Assembly: GCF_003710905.1 (NCBI RefSeq)
Contig: NZ_RHHV01000005.1
Coordinates: forward strand, 124,001-188,000
DNA from: Brevibacillus parabrevis
GTDB taxonomy: Bacteria > Bacillota > Bacilli > Brevibacillales > Brevibacillaceae
Direction of reading: 5' to 3'
DNA length: 64,000 nucleotides
Shown piece after piece: positions 25,350 through 34,990 of this stretch. Position 1 is the stretch's first letter, and each line of letters begins with the position of its first letter. Both the position numbers and the translations under genes were made by a program. The notes under the pieces were generated by a model, which saw nothing but the letters and a program-made list of their open reading frames with translations, was not told the DNA's origin and searched no databases.

Positions 25350-25885
25350 GTCTGGTGTTGGTGACAGGCGGCGTTCGCTCCGGCAAGAGCCGCTTTGCCG
25401 AAGAGCTGGCCGAACAGGCTGGCGAGCGAGTTCTTTACGTAGCAACGGGGCAAGCCTGGGACGAAGAGATGAAGCAGCGGATCGAGCGGCACAAAGAGCG
25501 CCGTCCAAGTCAATGGGGAAGCGTCGAGGTAGGGGAGCGGCTTTGCGACTACGAGAGCGTTGCATCAGGCTACGGGGTCGTGCTGATTGATTGCTTGTCG
25601 ACATGGGTGAGCAATCGGCTGATGAGCGTCGAGGAAGCGCAGTGGCGCAGCCAGGAGCATACCGAAGCGCTTTTGCAGGAACTGGAGGCGTGGCTTGCCC
25701 TCGTCAGCCGCTCCCCGCAAAAAGTGATCGCAGTCACCAGCGAGGTCGGCTTGGGCGGAGTGGCGATGAATCGGCTGGGCAGATGGTTCGCCGATGTGCT
25801 CGGGGATGTCAATCAACAGACTGCACGGCAGGCGGATGCCGTCTACGCGGTAATGGCCGGAATCCCGTGGAGGATCAAAGGATGA
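25346..25885 (+). CDS. cobU: Adenosylcobinamide kinase / adenosylcobinamide-phosphate guanylyltransferase
   Basis: 179 residues starting at TTG 25346, which overlaps the TGA of cobD. P-loop VTGGVRSGKSRFAEEL, guanylyl-accepting His in RIERHKERRP, and VLIDCLSTWVSNRL are CobU hallmarks. Phosphorylates adenosylcobinamide and transfers GMP to give adenosylcobinamide-GDP. Confidence 0.93.
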   Translation: MSLVLVTGGVRSGKSRFAEELAEQAGERVLYVATGQAWDEEMKQRIERHKERRPSQWGSVEVGERLCDYESVASGYGVVLIDCLSTWVSNRLMSVEEAQWRSQEHTEALLQELEAWLALVSRSPQKVIAVTSEVGLGGVAMNRLGRWFADVLGDVNQQTARQADAVYAVMAGIPWRIKG

Positions 25886-26622
25886 ATGCATTTTGGCACG
25901 CGATTGCCTTTTTTACGCGGATTCCCGTCCCGTGGCTGCGCCCATCCGATGAGGCGTGGAAAAAAAGCGTCAACTGGTATCCGGCTGTCGGGCTGGTCAT
26001 AGGTATTTTGCTATGGGGTGTCCACCAGGCAGGGCTTTCGCTCTTCAGTCCGTGGCTTGCCGCCGTGTTGACGCTCATCGTCTGGGTGTACATCACAGGC
26101 GGACTGCATCTCGACGGCTGGATGGATTTGGCGGACGGATTGGGCAGCAGCAGGCCAAAAGAACAAGTGCTTGCGATCATGAAGGACAGCCGCGTGGGTG
26201 CTTTTGGCGTGCTGGCGGCGCTTTTGCTACTGCTGCTCAAGGCGGGCGCTTTGACAGAGCTGACACATCCAGGCTGGGGGCTGCTCCTCGTTTTTGTTCC
26301 CGCAGCGGCGCGGACCCATGTCCTGCTTGCCATTCGGCTCTGGCCGTACTTGTCGGCGGATAAAGGGATCGGCAAAGGCATCAGCGCCGGATTGTCGCTG
26401 TGGGCGATCGTCATCGGCTATGTGGCTTTGCTCGCAGTTGGCTGGCTGGCAGGCGGCTGGCAGGTCGTCGCGGCGATCGCTGGATCGTGCTTGTTCGCTC
26501 TGCTGTTCTGTCGTTCGGTTGCCCGCAAGCTGGGCGGGCTGAACGGGGATTGCTACGGGGCTGTCATCGAGAGCAGCGAGGCGGTCATGCTGCTTGTACT
26601 GGTCGGGAGTTGGTGGTTATGA
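25882..26622 (+). CDS. cobS: Adenosylcobinamide-GDP ribazoletransferase (cobalamin synthase)
   Basis: 246-residue integral membrane protein. ATG 25882 overlaps the cobU stop (ATGA). Starts with AFFTRIPVPWLR, then the metal-binding signature GGLHLDGWMDLADGLGS near residue 73 and MKDSRVGAFGVLA; the C terminus has LNGDCYGAVIESSEA. Joins alpha-ribazole phosphate to AdoCbi-GDP in the membrane. Confidence 0.93.
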   Translation: MNAFWHAIAFFTRIPVPWLRPSDEAWKKSVNWYPAVGLVIGILLWGVHQAGLSLFSPWLAAVLTLIVWVYITGGLHLDGWMDLADGLGSSRPKEQVLAIMKDSRVGAFGVLAALLLLLLKAGALTELTHPGWGLLLVFVPAAARTHVLLAIRLWPYLSADKGIGKGISAGLSLWAIVIGYVALLAVGWLAGGWQVVAAIAGSCLFALLFCRSVARKLGGLNGDCYGAVIESSEAVMLLVLVGSWWL

Positions 26623-27224
26623 GGTGGGTCTGGATACGCCATGGCGAGACTGACAGCAATCGGGAACACAGATATCTCGGGCATAGCGACGTCCCTTTGA
26701 ACATAGATGGAAAAAGGCAGGCGAGTGAACTGGCAGAGCGCTTGTCCCGCCAGATCGAACGGCCTGATGCGCTCTACGCCAGCGATTTGCTCCGGTGCAT
26801 GGAGACGGCCCAACCGCTGGCCGACGTATGGGATGTGCCGATCATCTCTGTTCCGGCTTTGCGGGAGCTGTCTTTTGGCGACTGGGAGCTGCTGACCTAC
26901 GACGAGCTGATGCAGGCGGATTGCGAGCGGGCTACGCGCTGGTACGACGATCCTTTTCACTGCTGTCCGCCCAACGGGGAAAGCCTGCAAGCGCTGGGCC
27001 ACCGCGTAGACGGCTGGTTGTGCAAGCTGATGGATCGGCAACAGCGGGAGCCAAACGAAACGACCGTATTGGTTGCCCACGGCGGAGTGATTCGCTGGTT
27101 TCAGGCGGCATGGCTTGCAAAAGACCCGCGCCAATACTGGCAAGTAGACGGGCTAAAGCACGGAGAAGCGCTGTTTGCGGAGTGGGATGGGCAGCGCTGG
27201 CACAGACAAAGGCTGGGAAGCTAA
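26619..27224 (+). CDS. cobC: Alpha-ribazole phosphatase (histidine phosphatase family)
   Basis: 201 residues from ATG 26619, overlapping the cobS stop. The phospho-His motif WIRHGETDSN is at residues 5-14, SFGDWE near residue 85 and the second His in VLVAHGGVIRWF near 155. Members of this large family act on many phosphates; position between cobS and cbiB supports removal of the 5' phosphate of alpha-ribazole or of cobalamin phosphate. Confidence 0.87.
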   Translation: MRWVWIRHGETDSNREHRYLGHSDVPLNIDGKRQASELAERLSRQIERPDALYASDLLRCMETAQPLADVWDVPIISVPALRELSFGDWELLTYDELMQADCERATRWYDDPFHCCPPNGESLQALGHRVDGWLCKLMDRQQREPNETTVLVAHGGVIRWFQAAWLAKDPRQYWQVDGLKHGEALFAEWDGQRWHRQRLGS

Positions 27225-27237
27225 AGAGAGGGACAAC

Positions 27238-28197
27238 ATGACGGAAGTGTGGGTATTGTGCGCGGCATACTTGATTGATCGGGTGGTAGGCGACCCGCGC
27301 AGCTTGCCGCATCCGGTGGTGATCATCGGATGGTGGATCACGCGGCTGGAGCGTGTCATTCGCGCTGTCGTCAAGCGGGAATCGCATTTGAAGCTGGCGG
27401 GAATCCTGTTTCCGCTCCTGATCGTGTCAGGCAGCTATGCCGCCGTCTGGCTGATTTTGTGGGTGGCTGCTCTCGTGCATCCACTGCTCGCGTGGGTGGT
27501 TGGAGCCTGGCTCATCTCCACGACGATCGCGACAAAAGGCTTGGCGGACGCTGGGCTGGAGATTGCCCGCCATCTGCTGGCAAATGACATGGCGGCGGCA
27601 AGGAGCTCCTTGTCGATGGTTGTAGGGCGTGACACGGATCAGCTCGATGAGCCGGAAATTTGCCGGGGGGCGGTGGAGACGGTAGCGGAAAACATCGTGG
27701 ATGCGATTGTTTCCCCGCTGATCTACGCCGCATTGGGCGGTGCGCCACTGGCGATGGCTTATCGGGCGGCCAACACGCTTGATTCGATGGTCGGCTACAA
27801 AAATGAGAAGTACAAAAACTTGGGCTGGGCGTCCGCGCGTTTTGACGACGTGATGAATTACATACCCGCTCGCCTGACCGCGCTGCTTTTGGTCATGGCA
27901 AGCTGGCTGCAACGACTGGACTGGAGACAGTGCTGGGCGATGATCAAAAGAGACGCGCACCTGCATCCAAGTCCAAACAGCGGATTGCCGGAAGCGGGGG
28001 TGGCTGGCGCACTTGGCGTACAGCTTGGGGGTCTTAACTACTACCAGGGTGTGCCGTCCAATCGGGCAAGGCTCGGGGACCCGCATCGGCCGTTGGCTGC
28101 TGCCGATATCACGGCAACCATTCGTCTGATGTATCTCACTTCCTTGCTGTGCCTGCTTTTATGTTCGGGGATTGCAGCAGCTCTGGCACTTGTCTAG
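27238..28197 (+). CDS. cbiB: Adenosylcobinamide-phosphate synthase (CbiB/CobD family)
   Basis: 319-residue membrane protein from ATG 27238. N-terminal AYLIDRVVGDPRSLPHPV, central VETVAENIVDAIVSPLIYA and NTLDSMVGYKNEKY, and HPSPNSGLPEAGVAGALG are the family landmarks. Attaches aminopropanol phosphate (the CobD product) to adenosylcobyric acid. Starts 13 bases after cobC and is followed by an 87-base gap before cbiH60. Confidence 0.94.
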   Translation: MTEVWVLCAAYLIDRVVGDPRSLPHPVVIIGWWITRLERVIRAVVKRESHLKLAGILFPLLIVSGSYAAVWLILWVAALVHPLLAWVVGAWLISTTIATKGLADAGLEIARHLLANDMAAARSSLSMVVGRDTDQLDEPEICRGAVETVAENIVDAIVSPLIYAALGGAPLAMAYRAANTLDSMVGYKNEKYKNLGWASARFDDVMNYIPARLTALLLVMASWLQRLDWRQCWAMIKRDAHLHPSPNSGLPEAGVAGALGVQLGGLNYYQGVPSNRARLGDPHRPLAAADITATIRLMYLTSLLCLLLCSGIAAALALV

Positions 28198-28284
28198 CCG
28201 GATGATGAGCGAAAAGACACCGTAAGAGTAAGACCATATAACGCCTGCATGCGACACGTATGCGATGGAAAGGGGAGGGGCCGT

Positions 28285-30069
28285 ATGAGCGGCAAGTTGT
28301 TTGTGATCGGGTTTGGCCCGGGAAGTTTTGAACATATCACCAAGCGTGCGCGGGAAGCCCTGCAAGAATCTGACGTCATTATCGGTTACTCGACGTACGT
28401 GGATTTGATCCGCGGACTTTTGACCAATCAGGAGATCGTCAGCACCGGGATGACCGAGGAAGTGACGCGTGCGCGCGAAGCCGTGCGCCAAGCGGAAGAG
28501 GAAGGCAAAAAAGTAGCGGTGATCTCCAGTGGAGACTCCGGCGTTTACGGGATGGCGGGTCTGGTCTACGAAGTGCTGGTCGAGAAAGGCTGGACAGAGG
28601 CGACTGGCGTTCCGATCGAAATCGTTCCGGGCATCTCGGCGATCAACTCCTGTGGCGCTATTCTCGGTGCTCCGATCATGCATGACGCCTGCACGATCAG
28701 CTTGAGCGACCACTTGACGCCGTGGGAGCTGATTGCCAGACGGATCGATGCAGCCGGGATGGCTGATTTCGTCATCGCCTTGTACAACCCGCGCAGCGGT
28801 CGACGCACGCGCCAGATTGTGGAGGCGCAGCGCATCCTTTTGCAATACCGTTCGCCTGATACACCTGTCGGAATCGTGAAAAGCGCCTACCGCGAGCGCG
28901 AGACGGTCGTGGTGACGACACTTGCGCAAATGCTGGAGCACGACATCGGCATGTTGACGACGGTCATCATCGGGAACTCTTCGACGTTCGTGTACGATGG
29001 CAAAATGATTACGCCGCGCGGCTACCAGCGCAAATACACGCTGTCGGCAGACGAACAGCCGCTCAAGCCGCATCAACGGCTGCGCGTGGAAAATGAACCG
29101 TGGTCATTGGAAGCAGGCGACGAAAGCGTGGGCACGACTGCCCCAAAGACAGTAGAGCCAGCAAGTGAGCGACCTGTGCTGGCGACTGATGTGGAAAGTC
29201 CGTCGGCTGCTGGTCAAGCCGGACTAGCCGGAAGTGCAACGAGTACGGCTGTCCTGGAAGCTCCTCCGGTGGAACAGGCAGCGCAAACGGTTGCTCCCCA
29301 GGCAGAGCGCTCGCCGCTCGATTGGGCCATGCAAGCGCTGAGTGCCGTCAATACGGCAAAAGGCATCGAAACGAAGCCTGCCCAAGCAAGCGCTGTTCGT
29401 ACGGCTTCATCGTTTCAGCCGGAAATGATTTTTGAGTTCGCCGTCAGTCCCGGTGTCGCCAACAAAAAAATCACGCCGATGCAGATGATGGCGATCGCCG
29501 AAGTCGCAGGAGAAAAAGGCGAGATCGAATATACCCCGCACCACCAGATCATCATGCGTGTGCCGACTGCTGATCCGGAAAGCGTGACCAGCCGTTTGCG
29601 CGAGCTGGGGCTTATCCTCAGCCCGATCGGGGATGTGTTGCAGGTGAAGGCGTGCGATTTTTGCGATGGCGAGAAAAAAGACAGCATCCCGTACGCGGAG
29701 GAGCTGCACCAGCGGCTGGGTGGCAAGGAAATGCCCAAGGAGCTGAGAATCGGCTTTAACGGCTGCGGAATGGCCTGCTATGGAGCTGTTCAGGAGGATA
29801 TCGGAATCGTGTTCCGCAAAGGCAAATTCGATTTGTTCCTGGGCGCGAAAACGGTGGGACGTAACGCGCATTCCGGCATTCCGGTTGCGGAAGGCATTGA
29901 TAAAGAGGCGATTGTGCCGCTTGTCGAGCGAATCGTGAACCGATTCAAAAAAGAGGCGTTTCCGAATGAGCGCTTCCACAAGTTTTTCCAAAGGGTAGGC
30001 GAGCTGGAGGGGTATGCCTGGTACGAACCTGCCAAAGCGGAAATCGAGAACGCCGCTTGCGGAGATTGA
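28285..30069 (+). CDS. cbiH: CbiH60: cobalt-precorrin-3 C17-methyltransferase fused to a sulfite-reductase-like Fe-S domain
   Basis: 594 residues from ATG 28285 behind GGGGAGGGG. Residues 1-245 are an SAM methylase of the CbiH type (IGFGPGSFEHITKRA, ISSGDSGVYGMAG, VPGISAINSCGA, ALYNPRSGRR). A long Ala/Pro/Glu-rich linker (about 265-375) leads to a nitrite/sulfite-reductase half-domain (about 380-590) with cysteines in ACDFCDG and NGCGMACYG, able to hold a 4Fe-4S cluster. The same fusion is known in B. megaterium as CbiH60, which contracts the ring to cobalt-factor IV/precorrin-4. The linker seems unusually long. Confidence 0.92.
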   Translation: MSGKLFVIGFGPGSFEHITKRAREALQESDVIIGYSTYVDLIRGLLTNQEIVSTGMTEEVTRAREAVRQAEEEGKKVAVISSGDSGVYGMAGLVYEVLVEKGWTEATGVPIEIVPGISAINSCGAILGAPIMHDACTISLSDHLTPWELIARRIDAAGMADFVIALYNPRSGRRTRQIVEAQRILLQYRSPDTPVGIVKSAYRERETVVVTTLAQMLEHDIGMLTTVIIGNSSTFVYDGKMITPRGYQRKYTLSADEQPLKPHQRLRVENEPWSLEAGDESVGTTAPKTVEPASERPVLATDVESPSAAGQAGLAGSATSTAVLEAPPVEQAAQTVAPQAERSPLDWAMQALSAVNTAKGIETKPAQASAVRTASSFQPEMIFEFAVSPGVANKKITPMQMMAIAEVAGEKGEIEYTPHHQIIMRVPTADPESVTSRLRELGLILSPIGDVLQVKACDFCDGEKKDSIPYAEELHQRLGGKEMPKELRIGFNGCGMACYGAVQEDIGIVFRKGKFDLFLGAKTVGRNAHSGIPVAEGIDKEAIVPLVERIVNRFKKEAFPNERFHKFFQRVGELEGYAWYEPAKAEIENAACGD

Positions 30070-30118
30070 CAGACGATCAATAGATAGCGGAGTTGACCGA
30101 AAACGAGGGGGAAACGAA

Positions 30119-31168
30119 ATGGACGCGGTTTTATTTGTAGGACATGGAAGCAAGGACCCGGAAGGCAACGAAGAGATTCGCCAGTTTGTCGCTTCCCTTG
30201 CGCCTGAGCTGGATGTGCCGATTATCGAGACGTGCTTTCTCGAGTTTGCCAGACCAGACATGCTGCAAGGATTGAATACGTGTGTAGCGAGAGGAGCGAC
30301 GCGGGTAGCGGTTATTCCGATCATCCTGTTCTCTGCGGGTCATGCGAAAATCCACATCCCGGCGGCGATTGACGAAGCGAAGGAGCTGCACCCGCACGTA
30401 CAGTTCATCTACGGTCGTCCGATCGGCATTCACGAAGAAGTGATCAACATTTTGTCTACACGCATGGCAGAAGCGGGCTTTGCTTCCGGTGAAGATTACG
30501 ACGATCTGGCTGTGCTCGTCATCGGGCGCGGCAGCAGCGACGCGGATGCCAACAGTGATATTTACAAAATGTCCCGCCTTTTCTGGGAGCGTTACAAGGC
30601 GCCTTTGGTCGAGACAGCTTTCATGGGTGTGACCTACCCGCTGTACGACGAGGGAGTGGAGCGCTGCCTGAAGCTTGGCGCCAAGCGCATCGTGCTGCTG
30701 CCGTACTTCCTGTTTACAGGTGTGCTGATCAAACGGATGAGCGATCAACTGGAGAAGTTCCGCGCGCAATATCCGGATGCCCAGTTTGAGATGGCCGAGT
30801 ATTTCGGTTTCCACCCGTTGCTGAAAGAAGTGCTCAAGGATCGCGTCGAGGAAGCTTTGCACGGGGAAGTGAAGCTGAACTGTGACACCTGTCAGTACAG
30901 ACTGGCAGCGATGGAGCATATCGACCACCATCACCACCACCATGATGACGATCACGGACATGGACATCACCACCACCATCACGGGCATCATCATGATCAC
31001 GATCACCACCATGACCATGATCATCACCATGACCACGATCATAACCATGACCACGATCATAACCATGACCACGATCATCACCATGCTCACGATCATAACC
31101 ATAACCACGATCATGATCACGACCATGATCACAAACACGACCACAAGCATGACCACGTAACCAAGTAG
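30119..31168 (+). CDS. cbiX: Sirohydrochlorin cobaltochelatase CbiX, long form with His-rich tail
   Basis: 349 residues from ATG 30119 behind GAGGGGG. Two chelatase half-domains: catalytic His in FVGHGSKDPEGNEEI (residue 9) and the related VIGRGSSDADANSDIY near 140, each followed by the second-half pattern (IPIILFSAGHA; LLPYFLFTGVLI). A CxxC motif, NCDTCQYR, follows near residue 258, the site of the Fe-S centre described in B. megaterium CbiX. Residues ~268-345 are almost only His and Asp with Asn/Gly/Lys. Inserts cobalt into sirohydrochlorin; the tail may store cobalt. Confidence 0.94.
   Translation: MDAVLFVGHGSKDPEGNEEIRQFVASLAPELDVPIIETCFLEFARPDMLQGLNTCVARGATRVAVIPIILFSAGHAKIHIPAAIDEAKELHPHVQFIYGRPIGIHEEVINILSTRMAEAGFASGEDYDDLAVLVIGRGSSDADANSDIYKMSRLFWERYKAPLVETAFMGVTYPLYDEGVERCLKLGAKRIVLLPYFLFTGVLIKRMSDQLEKFRAQYPDAQFEMAEYFGFHPLLKEVLKDRVEEALHGEVKLNCDTCQYRLAAMEHIDHHHHHHDDDHGHGHHHHHHGHHHDHDHHHDHDHHHDHDHNHDHDHNHDHDHHHAHDHNHNHDHDHDHDHKHDHKHDHVTK
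30930..31160 (+). repeat. Tandem CAT/GAC/CAC-rich repeat coding for the His-Asp tail of CbiX
   Basis: Low-complexity coding DNA. The clearest part has an 18-base period (CATGACCACGATCATAAC and close variants at 31028, 31046, 31064 and 31082), coding HDHDHN. Such DNA can change copy number by slippage while keeping frame. Confidence 0.85.
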
Positions 31169-31181
31169 GAGGAGACACAGC

Positions 31182-31949
31182 ATGATTCTCGTATTGGCTG
31201 GAACGAGCGACGCGCGTGAATTGGCCTTGTTGATCAAGGAAAACGGCTACGATCTGCTGACCACCGTCGTAACGGACAACGCAGCGAAAAGCATGGAGGA
31301 GGCCGGTGTGCCCGTCCAGGTCGGACGCTTGACTGCCGACGACATCCAGCAGTTGATCCAGGAGAGGGGCGTGCGCTGTGTCGTTGACGCGAGCCACCCT
31401 TTTGCGGAGGAAGCCTCGAAAAACGCGATGGCGGGCGCACAAGGAGCGGGTGTTCCGTACATCCGTTACGAGCGTGAGAGCCTGGATGCGCCAGGCAGCG
31501 AAAAGCTGATCATCGTCGAGGATTACGTGCAAGCAGCCGAGCTTGCGGCTGACAAGCGCGGCGTCATCATGCTGACGACTGGCAGCAAGACGTTGAAGAC
31601 GTTCACGGATCGTCTCTTGGGCCTGCCGGACACGACATTGGTTGCCCGCATGCTGCCGCGGCTCGACAATATGCAAAAATGCGAAGAACTCGGCGTGGAG
31701 CAAAAAAACATCGTCGCCATGCAAGGGCCTTTTTCCAAAGAGCTGAACAAAGCGCTCTACGCCCACTATGGCGTGACGCTGATGATTACGAAAGAGAGCG
31801 GCAAGGTAGGCGCTTTTGACGAAAAAGTGGAAGCAGCGCTGGAAATGGGCATCGAGACAATCGTCATCGGACGTCCGAAAATCGATTACGGCACCAAGTT
31901 TTCCGACTACCAAAGCGTGCTGAACCAGCTTAAAGAGGTCGTGCAATAA
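31182..31949 (+). CDS. cbiJ: Cobalt-precorrin-6A reductase (CbiJ/CobK)
   Basis: 255 residues; ATG follows AGGAGGAG, 13 bases after cbiX. NAD(P)-binding N terminus LVLAGTSDARELA, then VDASHPFAEEASKNA and IMLTTGSKTLKTF, typical of CobK/CbiJ. The C-terminal MLPRLDNMQKCEELG and MITKESGKVGAFDEK stretches bind the tetrapyrrole. Reduces cobalt-precorrin-6A to 6B. Confidence 0.93.
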   Translation: MILVLAGTSDARELALLIKENGYDLLTTVVTDNAAKSMEEAGVPVQVGRLTADDIQQLIQERGVRCVVDASHPFAEEASKNAMAGAQGAGVPYIRYERESLDAPGSEKLIIVEDYVQAAELAADKRGVIMLTTGSKTLKTFTDRLLGLPDTTLVARMLPRLDNMQKCEELGVEQKNIVAMQGPFSKELNKALYAHYGVTLMITKESGKVGAFDEKVEAALEMGIETIVIGRPKIDYGTKFSDYQSVLNQLKEVVQ

Positions 31950-32006
31950 CACGGCATGCCGCCTGTATAAACAAGCATCCAAACAAGTGACTGGAGGAAA
32001 CCAACC

Positions 32007-32657
32007 ATGGACTTCAAAACCGAATTTAAGCCTTTGACTGTACAACCGCAAGAGATCGAGGACATGAGCTTTCAAATCATTACCGACGAGCTGGGCGAGC
32101 ACCCGTTTACAGAGGAACAATACCCTGTCGTGCAGCGCGTCATCCACGCTTCCGCCGACTTTGATCTCGGACGCAGTCTCGTTTTCCACCCGGATGCTGT
32201 CCAATCCGGTATTCAAGCGATTCGCAGCGGAAAAATCGTCGTGGCGGACGTGCAAATGGTTCAAGTCGGCATCAGCAAAAACCGGATTGAGAAATTCGGC
32301 GGCGAAGTGAAAGTATACATCTCTGACCGCGACGTCATGGAAGAAGCAAAACGCCTCAACACCACTCGTGCGATTATTTCCATGCGCAAAGCTGTGAAGG
32401 AAGCAGACGGAGGAATTTTCTGCATCGGTAACGCGCCGACAGCTCTGTTGGAGCTGATTCGCATGGTGAAGGAAGGGGAAGCGAAGCCAGGACTTGTCAT
32501 CGGAATGCCAGTAGGCTTCGTATCTGCGGCGGAGTCCAAGGAAGAGCTGGCGAAGCTCGACATTCCTTTCATCACCAACATCGGGCGCAAAGGCGGAAGC
32601 CCTGTAACTGTAGCGGCATTGAATGCCATCTCCATCATGGCGGAACGGTTGGGCTAA
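32007..32657 (+). CDS. cbiC: Cobalt-precorrin-8 methylmutase
   Basis: 216 residues; ATG behind GGAGGAA. The catalytic His that moves the C11 methyl is in QRVIHASADFDLG (about residue 46), followed by GIQAIRSGKIVVADVQMV and FCIGNAPTALLELIRM, with VIGMPVGFVSAAESKEEL near the end. Makes cobyrinic acid-type product from cobalt-precorrin-8. A 57-base gap separates it from cbiJ. Confidence 0.94.
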   Translation: MDFKTEFKPLTVQPQEIEDMSFQIITDELGEHPFTEEQYPVVQRVIHASADFDLGRSLVFHPDAVQSGIQAIRSGKIVVADVQMVQVGISKNRIEKFGGEVKVYISDRDVMEEAKRLNTTRAIISMRKAVKEADGGIFCIGNAPTALLELIRMVKEGEAKPGLVIGMPVGFVSAAESKEELAKLDIPFITNIGRKGGSPVTVAALNAISIMAERLG

Positions 32658-32661
32658 GCAG

Positions 32662-33798
32662 ATGGCAGCCAAAGCAGCATCGGACGAAAAAGAGGCGAAA
32701 CCCCTCCGCCACGGCTACACAACTGGATCATGCGCAACGGCGACGACCAAGGCTGCTTTGATAGCGCTGATAACCCAGGAGCCGCAAAGGGAGGCTACGA
32801 TCCGCCTGCCGATCGGGGAAGACGTGGCTTTCCAGATGGAGAGCTGCGAGTTTTCGCCGGAAAAAGCGACAGCAGCCACGATCAAGGACGGCGGTGACGA
32901 CCCGGATGCCACGCATGGGGCGTTGATTCTTTCCACTGTCGAATGGTCAGACGAGCCTGGGATTATTTTGGACGGTGGCGTCGGGGTAGGACGGGTGACC
33001 AAGCCAGGGTTGCCTGTCCCGATTGGCGAGGCCGCGATCAATCCCGTTCCGCGCAAAATGATTCGCGAGACGGCTCAGGCGGTACTCGATGAGTACGGGA
33101 TAGAGCGCGGGATCAAAATCGTAATTTCCGTGCCTGCGGGCGAGGAAATTGCCAAAAAAACATTGAACGGACGACTCGGCATACTCGGTGGCATTTCCAT
33201 TTTGGGGACGCGCGGAATCGTGGTGCCGTTTTCCACTTCTGCTTACAAGGCAAGCGTGGCTCAGGCGATCAACGTCGCCAAAGAAGCGGGCTGCGATCAC
33301 ATCGTCCTCTCCACGGGCGGAAAAAGCGAGTCGTATGGAATCGCTACCTACCCGGAGCTGTCCGAGGAAGCTTTCGTGGAGATGGGCGATTTCGTCGGGT
33401 TTGCGCTCAAGCAGTGCAAGGTCAGGAAAATGCGCAAAGTGACGCTTGTCGGCATGATGGGCAAGTTTTCCAAAGTGGCGCAAGGTGTCATGATGGTTCA
33501 CTCGAAAAGCGCTCCTGTCGACTTCGGGTTTTTGGCCCAGATGGCGACGGAAGCAGGTGTTTCCCAAGAGCAAGTGGACGAAATACTGGGAGCAAATACA
33601 GCCTCGCAGGTCGGGGATATGATGGCGGAGACGCCTGCCTTTTTCGAGATCATGTGCGCCAACTGCTGCCGTGCCGCCCTGAAAGAAGTAGGCGGCGGCA
33701 TCGTGGTCGAAACCATCATCATTACTATGAAAGGGTCCCTGCTGGGAAGGGTGACGATCGATGACACAAGCGATGAAAGTGATCGGGATCGGGGATGA
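32662..33798 (+). CDS. cbiD: Cobalt-precorrin-5B C1-methyltransferase
   Basis: 378 residues. ATG 32662 is the best start; it lies 4 bases after the cbiC stop with little Shine-Dalgarno, implying coupled translation. [18 protein letters not shown] opens the conserved part, with [16 protein letters not shown] and [15 protein letters not shown] later. Methylates C1 using SAM. The last 38 bases overlap the cbiET start in another frame. Confidence 0.93.
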   Translation: MAAKAASDEKEAKPLRHGYTTGSCATATTKAALIALITQEPQREATIRLPIGEDVAFQMESCEFSPEKATAATIKDGGDDPDATHGALILSTVEWSDEPGIILDGGVGVGRVTKPGLPVPIGEAAINPVPRKMIRETAQAVLDEYGIERGIKIVISVPAGEEIAKKTLNGRLGILGGISILGTRGIVVPFSTSAYKASVAQAINVAKEAGCDHIVLSTGGKSESYGIATYPELSEEAFVEMGDFVGFALKQCKVRKMRKVTLVGMMGKFSKVAQGVMMVHSKSAPVDFGFLAQMATEAGVSQEQVDEILGANTASQVGDMMAETPAFFEIMCANCCRAALKEVGGGIVVETIIITMKGSLLGRVTIDDTSDESDRDRG

Positions 33799-34990
33799 CG
33801 GACAGCAAAGCTTGCTGCCGCTGTACCGGACCTGGATCGAAGAAAGTGAGCTGTTGGTTGGAGGAGAGCGGCATCTTGGCTTTTTTCCGGAGTACAAAGG
33901 GGAAAAGCGAGTTTTGAAAGGCGGATTGACCGCGATGGTCGAGGAACTGCGGTCAGAGACGCGCAAGACGGTCATTCTCGCTTCCGGCGATCCGCTCTTT
34001 TACGGGATCGGCAGCCTTTTGGCGAAAAAGCTTAATGTGGACATTTACCCGCACCTCAGCTCCATTCAGCTCGCTTTTGCCAAAATGGGCGAGGCGTGGC
34101 AAGATGCGACATTGCTCAGCGTACACGGCCGCAGCATCAAAGGGCTGGCGCAGCGGATGGACGGCAAGGACAAAGTTGCGCTGCTCACCGATCGGGAAAA
34201 CACGCCTGCGGCGATCGCCAAGTATTTGCTGTCGTTTCAGATGACCGAATACGATGCGTTCGTGGCGGAAAACTTGGGCAGCGAAGACGAGCGGACAGGC
34301 TGGTACGCTTTGCAGGACATGGCTGACGGCGTCTTTTCCGATTTGAATGTCGTGATTTTGAAAAAGCGTCGGCCAAGCCCGGTCTGGCCGTTTGGGATTG
34401 CGGACGAGGAGTTTTCCCAGCGCAAGCCGGACAAGGGACTGATTACGAAAAAAGAAGTGCGCATTTTAAGCATCGCCCAACTGCAATTGCACGCCAAAAG
34501 CATCGTTTGGGACATCGGCACCTGCACAGGCTCCGTCGCGATCGAGGCAGCGCGAATCGCACGCGAAGGCGAAGTGTACGGCGTGGAGAAAAATGCGGAC
34601 GACCTGGAAAACTGCCGCCAAAACATGGCGAAGTTTCGCACCGATCTGACTGTTGTGAATGCCCGCGCGCCAAAAGGACTGGATGAGTTCCCCGACCCGG
34701 ATGCCGTCTTTATCGGGGGCAGCGGCGGAGAATTGCGCGAGCTTCTGAACATTTGCTGCACGCGGCTTCGGGCAGGCGGACGCATCGTGGTCAACGCAGC
34801 GACGATTGAGACGTTGTACGAAGCGACGCAAGCTTTTGCAGAGGAAGGCTTCGAAACATCGGTCACGCTGGCGCAGCTGTCGCGCAGCAAGCCGATTTTG
34901 TCTTTGACCCGTTTTGAAGCGTTGAATCCGATCTACATCATTACGGCCTGGGCCAAGCAGGCAGAGGAACAAGGAGGAGACAGCAAGTGA
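33761..34990 (+). CDS. cbiET: CbiET: cobalt-precorrin-7 C5/C15-methyltransferase and C12-decarboxylase (fusion)
   Basis: 409 residues, bifunctional as CobL. Residues ~1-205 are the CbiE methylase ([29 protein letters not shown]); residues ~215-405 are CbiT with a Rossmann SAM site ([45 protein letters not shown]). ATG 33761 follows GGAAGGG by 9 bases and sits inside cbiD; ATG 33773 is an alternative. Stop overlaps the cbiL GTG. Confidence 0.93.
   Translation: MTQAMKVIGIGDDGQQSLLPLYRTWIEESELLVGGERHLGFFPEYKGEKRVLKGGLTAMVEELRSETRKTVILASGDPLFYGIGSLLAKKLNVDIYPHLSSIQLAFAKMGEAWQDATLLSVHGRSIKGLAQRMDGKDKVALLTDRENTPAAIAKYLLSFQMTEYDAFVAENLGSEDERTGWYALQDMADGVFSDLNVVILKKRRPSPVWPFGIADEEFSQRKPDKGLITKKEVRILSIAQLQLHAKSIVWDIGTCTGSVAIEAARIAREGEVYGVEKNADDLENCRQNMAKFRTDLTVVNARAPKGLDEFPDPDAVFIGGSGGELRELLNICCTRLRAGGRIVVNAATIETLYEATQAFAEEGFETSVTLAQLSRSKPILSLTRFEALNPIYIITAWAKQAEEQGGDSK

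Noticed and set aside
28285..30069. Frameshifted or chimeric misassembly of cbiH with a nitrite reductase
   Set aside because: The CbiH-Fe-S fusion is a known natural form (CbiH60).
30930..31160. Tandem repeats as a CRISPR array
   Set aside because: Units are contiguous in frame within cbiX with no spacers and encode His/Asp.
30834..32672. 612-codon minus-strand frame opposite cbiX/cbiJ/cbiC
   Set aside because: Shadow frame kept open by the His/Asp repeat and high GC; real genes run on the plus strand.
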